From Acidimicrobiia bacterium (GTDB lineage Bacteria > Actinomycetota > Acidimicrobiia > Spongiisociales > ZC4RG35): a stretch of 64,000 nucleotides of DNA. Positions 59,291 through 64,000 of the stretch are shown piece after piece (within the stretch, counting starts at the first letter, position 1; the number at the start of each line of letters is the position of its first letter). The stretch is from positions 1 to 64,000 of the forward strand of contig JANQRA010000007.1 of assembly GCA_028284765.1 (NCBI GenBank). Direction: 5' to 3'. The notes beneath the pieces are model-generated. The model did not search any database. It was not told the DNA's origin and was given only the letters and a program-made list of their open reading frames with translations. Both the position numbers and the translations under genes were made by a program.

Positions 59291-59722
59291 AAGCGCTCGC
59301 GACTCTTCGGCCATCACACCTTCCACGAGGTCGATGTGGTGGTTCAGCCGCTTGTCCTGGGGGATGTTGTAGAGCGACCACGCCGCACCGGCCTTGAAAT
59401 CAGCGGCTCCGTAAACGATCCGATCGAGGCGGGCCCAGACTGCAGCTCCGGCACACATCGGACAGGGCTCCAGCGTGACATAGAGAGTGTGGCCGGTCAG
59501 GCGCCAATCACCGACCTCTCTTGCTCTTCGCGACAGAACGAGCATTTCGGCATGGGCCGTGGGGTCGCGAAGCTCCTCACGCCGGTTGCGGTCGGCGGCT
59601 ACGACTTCGCCCTTGCCGTCGACCAATACTGCGCCCACGGGTACGTCGCCCTCCTCAGCAGCCTCGGTGGCAAGGCTCAGCGCAAGCTCCATCGGCTGCT
59701 TTTTCGAAATGGGCTCAGTCAC
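59261..59722 (-). CDS. tadA: tRNA-specific adenosine deaminase
   Basis: This 153-residue zinc deaminase has the catalytic His57-Ala-Glu59 and Cys87-Pro-Met-Cys90 motif (EPCPMCAGA). Length and the FKAGAAWSLYNIPQD loop match TadA, which edits A34 to inosine in tRNA-Arg(ACG). It lies next to two tRNA-Ser genes. Its 3' end overlaps the MFS gene tail to tail by 30 bp. Confidence 0.95.
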   Translation of the reverse strand: MTEPISKKQPMELALSLATEAAEEGDVPVGAVLVDGKGEVVAADRNRREELRDPTAHAEMLVLSRRAREVGDWRLTGHTLYVTLEPCPMCAGAAVWARLDRIVYGAADFKAGAAWSLYNIPQDKRLNHHIDLVEGVMAEESRALLEDFFGDKR

Positions 59723-59787
59723 GGTCGGGCATTATCCTTCATCGCTCCCGTCAGGTCAGATGGGGCCTGTCCTGCGGACAGGATTCC

Positions 59788-59881
59788 GGAGGGATCGCAT
59801 AGTCTGGCCTAGTGCGCGGCACTGGAAATGCCGTTGGGGGTTTGCGCCCCCTCGAGGGTTCAAATCCCTCTCCCTCCGCCA
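59788..59881 (+). tRNA. tRNA-Ser (GGA)
   Basis: This is a class II tRNA. The acceptor is GGAGGGA/TCCCTCC with discriminator G (59878), the anticodon loop CTGGAAA carries GGA, the variable arm is long and Gly-rich, and the T-arm has GGTTCAAATCC. CCA (59879-59881) is encoded. It forms a pair with the tRNA-Ser(CGA) 67 bp downstream. Confidence 0.97.
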
Positions 59882-59948
59882 CAATCCGCAAACCCGGGGT
59901 TGATATCGCCGGATATGGCGGATATCGGATCAACTACAACTGAATCTT

Positions 59949-60039
59949 GGAGGGGTCGCATAGTCTGGTCTAGTGCGCGGCACTCGAAATGCCGTAGGGG
60001 GCTGACGTCTCCTCGTGGGTTCGAATCCCACCCCCTCCG
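59949..60039 (+). tRNA. tRNA-Ser (CGA)
   Basis: This is a 91-nt class II tRNA with acceptor GGAGGGG/CCCCTCC, discriminator G and anticodon loop CTCGAAA carrying CGA. Most of the body is near-identical to the preceding tRNA-Ser(GGA), including the TCGCATAGTCTGG D-arm. CCA is not fully encoded. An fhaB-like fragment starts 18 bp after its 3' end. Confidence 0.97.
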
Positions 60040-60057
60040 CCCCGAGCTTCCACGCAA

Positions 60058-60109
60058 CGGAGCCTGCGCTGAGATGCGGCGCCCGTTGACATAAGTCCCA
60101 TTGGTACTG
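60058..60109 (-). repeat. fhaB fragment copy downstream of tRNA-Ser
   Basis: This stretch repeats fhaB coding DNA (47259-47310) at 51 of 52 positions in the same orientation relative to the plus strand. A looser match extends about 8 bp further on the left. It is cut at both ends and not expressed as FhaB. It sits between tRNA-Ser(CGA) and a possible recombinase remnant. Confidence 0.8.
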
Positions 60110-60235
60110 GGCGTTCTGGATGTTCTGCACCTTGTCCCACGTGTCCTGTTCGATGATTGGTTCTACCTCAAACGCAAATGGGTTTCCGCCAGCGGCTGGG
60201 GTTTTCCGAGATGCGAAGGCATGTCCACGAAAGTG
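60110..60235 (-). pseudogene. Possible serine-recombinase remnant
   Basis: A minus-strand frame running from 60235 into the fhaB-like copy encodes GNPFAFEVEPIIEQDTWDKVQNIQNAQ. The pattern P-x-I-I-x6-W-x2-V-Q resembles the end of the recombinase domain of large serine recombinases. Only about 40 residues are involved and no catalytic domain is present. The rest of 60040-60569 (60236-60569 especially) contains no gene I can support. Confidence 0.3.
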
Positions 60236-60569
60236 TCATGGCTGTCACCCTCAATGCCCCAATGTGGCGGTCGTCATGTGGCTTTGGTCGCAGGTCAGTT
60301 CCTCGTGGTGCTGTTGAATCTCCAATGGTCTTCACATGCATTCGGGAGGTTTGGCATCCGTGTGCCTTGCAGGGCATTGATCAATCCAATGACTGACCAA
60401 CCCTGTTCTTCTAGTCTGCAAGTCTTATGGTAAGTGTGACGTCAGACTTCACACTGAGGTTGGGGCAATCATTACACCCTGGAGGCTATGCCGTTGTACC
60501 TGAGCGACTTTATCCCACCCGCAAGCCGGCATCGCTGGCTTCTCTGCTGCCCTCCGAGCTGCACAACGG

Positions 60570-62114
60570 ATGAGTGATTATCCGCCGTTCGGCCTCGCCA
60601 AAGGTGCGATCGACCACCCGGACCGGCTCGCCGTCTCGGACGACTTCGGCAGCTCGCTCACTTACCGTGAGCTAAACGCTCTGGCTAATCGGACGATTCG
60701 GGCTTTGAACAGCCACGGAGTCCAGGCCGGGGATGTCATCGCGCTTCTCCTGGAAAATCGGGTTGAGACAATCCTTCTTCACCAGGCCGCGTATCGCGGC
60801 GGATTCCTGTTCACGCCTCTGAACCCGAGGCTCAAGCCAATCGAACTCGAGTTCTTGCTGAGCGACTCGGGTGCCAAGGTCCTCTTTGCCGACTCTGCCT
60901 ATCTGGACCTTGCATGCGAAGTTGTGCCTGACGGTATCGAAGTTGTGGTCGTTGGAGGGAGCGTCGAAGTCAATGACCTCGATATCTTCATCGAAGACTC
61001 CAGTGACTCTGCAGTTGAACATCGCTTCGGGTCAGTCCTGTCCTACACGTCGGGGACGAGCGGAGTTCCCAAGGCGGTGATTCGCGACCGCACCCAGCCC
61101 TCACCCGAAGCCCTTGCGGCCTTTGTCGGCTTCGGAGAGCGACTCGGCTTCAATCCCAAACACGACAGGTTTCTGACGACCGCGCCGCTATATCACGGCG
61201 GCCCGCTCATCTCCGCGATCCATGTAATCAACCTCCAGGGTTCCATTTATCTCATGCGTCGCTTCGCCGCCGATGATGTTCTCGATCGGATCGAGCGGCT
61301 GGGAATCACCTCCGCTTACATGGTCCCCACCATGTATCACCGGCTCATCTCCTTGCCCGAGAAGCGAAAGGCGGAGGCGGACTTGAGCAGCCTGAACTCG
61401 GTTATGCACACAGGTGCTCCTTGCCCTGTCCATCTCAAACAAGCCATGATCGATTGGTTTGGCCCGATCCTCTACGATTGTTACGCCGCTACTGAGAGCT
61501 TCGGCACCTATACGGTTTGCACCAGTGAGCAGTGGTTGGCCCATCCCGGCACCGTCGGAAAACCCGAACACGGCGTGATAACGATTCGCGACCAAAACGA
61601 GGTTCCTCTGCCTACTGGCGAGATTGGGCTCATCTACGCTCGTACCCTTCCCGGCGTCGCTCCATTTCGTTATCGGGGAGACGAGGAGAAGACCGACAGG
61701 GCCTACTCGTCTCACGGCGACTACACAGTCGGCGACATGGGATACCTAGACGACGATGGCTTCTTGTTCCTCACCGGCAGAGCGAGCGACATGATTATCT
61801 CCGGCGGCGTCAATGTCTATCCGGCTGAAGTGGAGCAGGTGCTGATGCGCCATGAATCGGTCGGTGACGTAGCTGTCTTTGGGGTTCCCGACGACGAGTG
61901 GGGTGAGCGCGTGGTCGCAGTAGTCGAGTTAGCAGACGGAGTCGCCGGGGAAGACCAACTTGGAGCGAATCTCATCGCTTACTGCCGAGAGCAAATCGCC
62001 GCGTTCAAGTGCCCCAGAGAGGTTCGTGTCGTCCCCGAACTTGGTCGGGATCCGTCTGGCAAGATGCGGAAAGGACTGCTTCGCGACCGACTGTTCCACA
62101 GCGGCAGCGCCTGA
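60570..62114 (+). CDS. AMP-binding acyl-CoA synthetase/ligase
   Basis: This 514-residue adenylate-forming enzyme has the P-loop LSYTSGTSGVPKAV, the YAATESFGTY motif, the hinge DMGYLDDDGFLFLTGRASDMIISGGVNVYPAEVE and the catalytic Lys near the C-terminus (DPSGKMRKGLL). It activates a carboxylic acid to acyl-CoA through acyl-AMP in the cytosol. Substrate is unknown. The next gene is a MerR regulator on the same strand. Confidence 0.95.
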   Translation: MSDYPPFGLAKGAIDHPDRLAVSDDFGSSLTYRELNALANRTIRALNSHGVQAGDVIALLLENRVETILLHQAAYRGGFLFTPLNPRLKPIELEFLLSDSGAKVLFADSAYLDLACEVVPDGIEVVVVGGSVEVNDLDIFIEDSSDSAVEHRFGSVLSYTSGTSGVPKAVIRDRTQPSPEALAAFVGFGERLGFNPKHDRFLTTAPLYHGGPLISAIHVINLQGSIYLMRRFAADDVLDRIERLGITSAYMVPTMYHRLISLPEKRKAEADLSSLNSVMHTGAPCPVHLKQAMIDWFGPILYDCYAATESFGTYTVCTSEQWLAHPGTVGKPEHGVITIRDQNEVPLPTGEIGLIYARTLPGVAPFRYRGDEEKTDRAYSSHGDYTVGDMGYLDDDGFLFLTGRASDMIISGGVNVYPAEVEQVLMRHESVGDVAVFGVPDDEWGERVVAVVELADGVAGEDQLGANLIAYCREQIAAFKCPREVRVVPELGRDPSGKMRKGLLRDRLFHSGSA

Positions 62115-62316
62115 ACTTGGTCCGCCCGCCCAGATAAGGCGTCATCACCTACGAGGAGCGTTGCGTTCACCGCTCCGCTCTCAGCGGTTGCACAGCGGCT
62201 AGAACATGGGTCAACCGGAATCGAAATGCCACCAACGTGCATCCAACGGTGTTGGGAGATCGACTCTTCCTAAGGGTAGGATCTGGGTCGAGGCACGATG
62301 AAAGGTTAGGAAGCAC

Positions 62317-62976
62317 GTGGTAGCCAAGGATGTTGCGGGCCGCTTGCGAATGAAGGACCTCGTGGAAGCGACGGGGGTGCCAAGGTCCACGATCCATTAC
62401 TACGTCTCAGAGGAACTGATCCCAGCTCCAGAGCGGCCCAAACCCAATGTTGCTCTGTACGATCCGATTTCCGTCGACCTCATCCGCTACATAAGGGATG
62501 CGCAAAGACTTCATCGCTATCCGCTTGACTGGATCCGCACAAACGTGAAGCACATTCTGGCCGGTCTGCCTCCCGACGATCTGCTTCATCTGAATGAGCG
62601 AGTACTTGGACCAACGCGCCCTCTCGTTGACATCCAGGAGGCCAAGGAGCGGCTCGGTGACGCCGACGGGACACTTGAGCGTTTCGTGTCGCTCAACTTG
62701 GTTCACCCCACGTCCGATGGTGAGTTCGATGAGTTTGATATCAGAGTGGCTGAAGTTCTTCGCAGGGCTGAGGAAGCCGGTCTCCCGGCTGAGGCCTTCA
62801 CAGGTGTCGTGGACGCCCTCCGAGAAGTGGAAGCTCAGACAGCAGCGATAGCGACGGAGTACGTTGACAGCCCGATGCCGATGAGCTCGGAGCGAGCCAT
62901 GCTTCTCGTGGAAATCATGGGGCGACTTCACCCTTACCTACTACGTCGGTTCTTGGAGGAGAGGGAGACCCCTTGA
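62317..62976 (+). CDS. MerR-family transcriptional regulator
   Basis: This 219-residue protein has a GTG start with AGGAAG upstream. The N-terminal MerR HTH is RMKDLVEATGVPRSTIHYYVSEELIPAPERP-NVALYDPISVDLIRYIRDAQRLHRYPLDWI. The C-terminal domain is helical and ligand-type, without metal Cys. It may control the upstream ligase or the DUF1116 gene, but no site is evident. The 202-bp gap 62115-62316 otherwise shows nothing. Confidence 0.82.
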   Translation: MVAKDVAGRLRMKDLVEATGVPRSTIHYYVSEELIPAPERPKPNVALYDPISVDLIRYIRDAQRLHRYPLDWIRTNVKHILAGLPPDDLLHLNERVLGPTRPLVDIQEAKERLGDADGTLERFVSLNLVHPTSDGEFDEFDIRVAEVLRRAEEAGLPAEAFTGVVDALREVEAQTAAIATEYVDSPMPMSSERAMLLVEIMGRLHPYLLRRFLEERETP

Positions 62977-63021
62977 GCCAAGCCAGCTGACATCATGGTA
63001 GGGCGGCCCCATCAACGTAGG

Positions 63022-64000
63022 TCAGACCTTGTGATCTCGTTCCAGATCCAAGGCGGCTTGCTCAAATAACTCCATGGGGAAGCTGCCCAGATTGGCGCCC
63101 ACCCTTCCCGATCCAGGGATCTTGTCGGCATAACCAGCATTTACGTGTGGGGCAATGGCCGTGCGAGCAATCGCCTTCACCGAGATGCCCAGCGGTGATC
63201 CCAGGAAATCGTCTGCGGGAAGCTGGTATCTAGGGTGTTCGGTGACACAGATCTGGCGCATGCGATCCACCACGTCTTGGGACGCGGCGGCATTCACCCC
63301 GAGCACTTTGGCGAGAGACAGGGAGGCGGTCAGGCTTAGGGCTCCGAGACCGATCGTTTCCGTGATTCCCGAATCACCCATCAGGGGAGCGGCGTCGTCT
63401 TCGGTCTTGCCTTCGATCACCATCATGTTCTTCGGCACCGGGGCTGGCGCCAGATACCAGGTCTTGGGGGTTCCGCTCACTCTGATCCCGGCTTGAACGC
63501 CATTGCCGCAAAGGGCGGTCACGATGCCTGGAGGGCCTTCGGATTCGATCGTATCCGAAATCGCTTTGGCAGCTGCCATAGAGAGTGAGAGGAAGAAGTG
63601 GGGGTTTTCCCGCATGTACCCCAGCGTCGAAGACGAGTCCGCTCCGACCTCCACAAACGCGGGTGCCAGGTAGGCGATGAGACCCTCATTGGCTGCAACG
63701 AGGCGATTGTGCATCTCGTCGCCTCGGCGGAGGGCCTTTGCCTGTAGGGAAACGATGTCGATTGGAGGCATCCTGGCGAAGACACCTCCGAGCACATCGC
63801 TGAACTCAGAGGACAGCCATCGAACTCTGTCCAAGGTCTGAGAGTCGTAGTTGCCAAAGCTCAGCGCCCGGCCCAAACCCTCGACGACTGTTGCAAATGC
63901 CCGCCTTCCACCCTCGCGTTCGACGACAAGAACGGGGACGGTAGGTGAAACGACCCCGGCCAGGGCGCCAACGCCGCTAGCGTCTTGGCAGGAACAGAGG
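63022..64000 (-). CDS. DUF1116 (YlbE/FdrA-associated) protein, 5' end missing
   Basis: The frame is open through the right edge, so the start lies outside; about 326 residues remain. Beyond a TTG sometimes taken as the start, the frame continues with CQDASGVGALAGVVSP and VVEREGGRRAFATVVEGLG, typical of DUF1116. LDRVRWLSSEFSDVLGGVF and SGTPKTWYLAPAPV also fit. DUF1116 proteins are usually encoded with FdrA-like acyl-CoA synthetase and carbamate kinase genes. None of these is visible here, but they may lie to the right. Confidence 0.85.
   Translation of the reverse strand, partial: LCSCQDASGVGALAGVVSPTVPVLVVEREGGRRAFATVVEGLGRALSFGNYDSQTLDRVRWLSSEFSDVLGGVFARMPPIDIVSLQAKALRRGDEMHNRLVAANEGLIAYLAPAFVEVGADSSSTLGYMRENPHFFLSLSMAAAKAISDTIESEGPPGIVTALCGNGVQAGIRVSGTPKTWYLAPAPVPKNMMVIEGKTEDDAAPLMGDSGITETIGLGALSLTASLSLAKVLGVNAAASQDVVDRMRQICVTEHPRYQLPADDFLGSPLGISVKAIARTAIAPHVNAGYADKIPGSGRVGANLGSFPMELFEQAALDLERDHKV

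Noticed and set aside
60101-60433. 110-residue plus-strand frame in the gap after tRNA-Ser
   Set aside because: Composition is unlike the neighbouring genes, no ribosome site or domain is seen, and it overlaps the duplicated fhaB piece.

Overview
The window looks like chromosome from a high-GC actinobacterium, most likely an uncultured Acidimicrobiia-type lineage (lineage is inference). The main support is the complete cluster fhaA-fhaB-pstP-rodA-pbpA-pknB with crgA beside it. Further support comes from F420/flavin-type oxidoreductases (LLM, Ddn-like and PPOX-like), Thr-rich lipoprotein linkers, frequent GTG starts and 1-4 base stop/start overlaps. Six tRNA and SRP RNA genes, serS, tadA and menG-type genes mark it as core chromosome interrupted by short accessory patches.

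Layout. 1-3579: arsenate reductase, then a tightly overlapping copper-delivery/cytochrome-oxidase set (SCO1, PCuAC, cytochrome c, CtaG) ending in lgt. 3637-10097: DUF4349 lipoprotein, a sensor kinase lacking the phospho-acceptor His, a TauE-type permease and a 1062-residue BNR-repeat protein. 10165-15176: S41-like lipoprotein, enoyl-CoA hydratase, VOC and DUF1801 proteins, and an ArsR/SRPBCC operon. 15292-18212: Fe-siderophore-type ABC importer. 18855-22179: TetR-controlled Rieske oxygenase operon with two small membrane proteins. 22202-28030: two-component pair and MacAB-like exporter with its ATPase on the other strand, followed by a six-TM protein. 28077-35882: tRNA-Ile, membrane protein, PPOX protein, and a TetR locus controlling a DrrAB-type exporter and a medium-chain dehydrogenase from near-identical promoters. 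35959-41684: small enzymes, AraC regulator, CrtI-like oxidoreductase, tRNA-Ala, thiolase and crgA. 41755-48428: the cell-wall/phospho-signalling operon and tRNA-Leu. 48419-50794: accessory patch beginning with a direct repeat of the tRNA-Leu 3' flank. 50832-55755: squalene-cyclase-like protein and a TetR-controlled methyltransferase operon. 55780-60039: serS, menaquinone-type methyltransferase, SRP RNA, MFS exporter, tadA and two tRNA-Ser genes. 60058-64000: a stray copy of part of fhaB, a possible recombinase remnant, acyl-CoA ligase, MerR regulator and a DUF1116 gene cut by the right edge.

Functional logic. The SCO/PCuAC/CtaG genes would deliver copper to cytochrome oxidase and Lgt would lipidate the many lipoproteins here. 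PknB, PstP, FhaA and FhaB form a phosphorylation circuit over RodA/PbpA peptidoglycan synthesis, with CrgA nearby. Several TetR/ArsR-family regulators sit next to perfect or near-perfect operators overlapping promoter elements, so much local regulation can be read directly from the DNA. No CRISPR array and no intact insertion sequence was seen.
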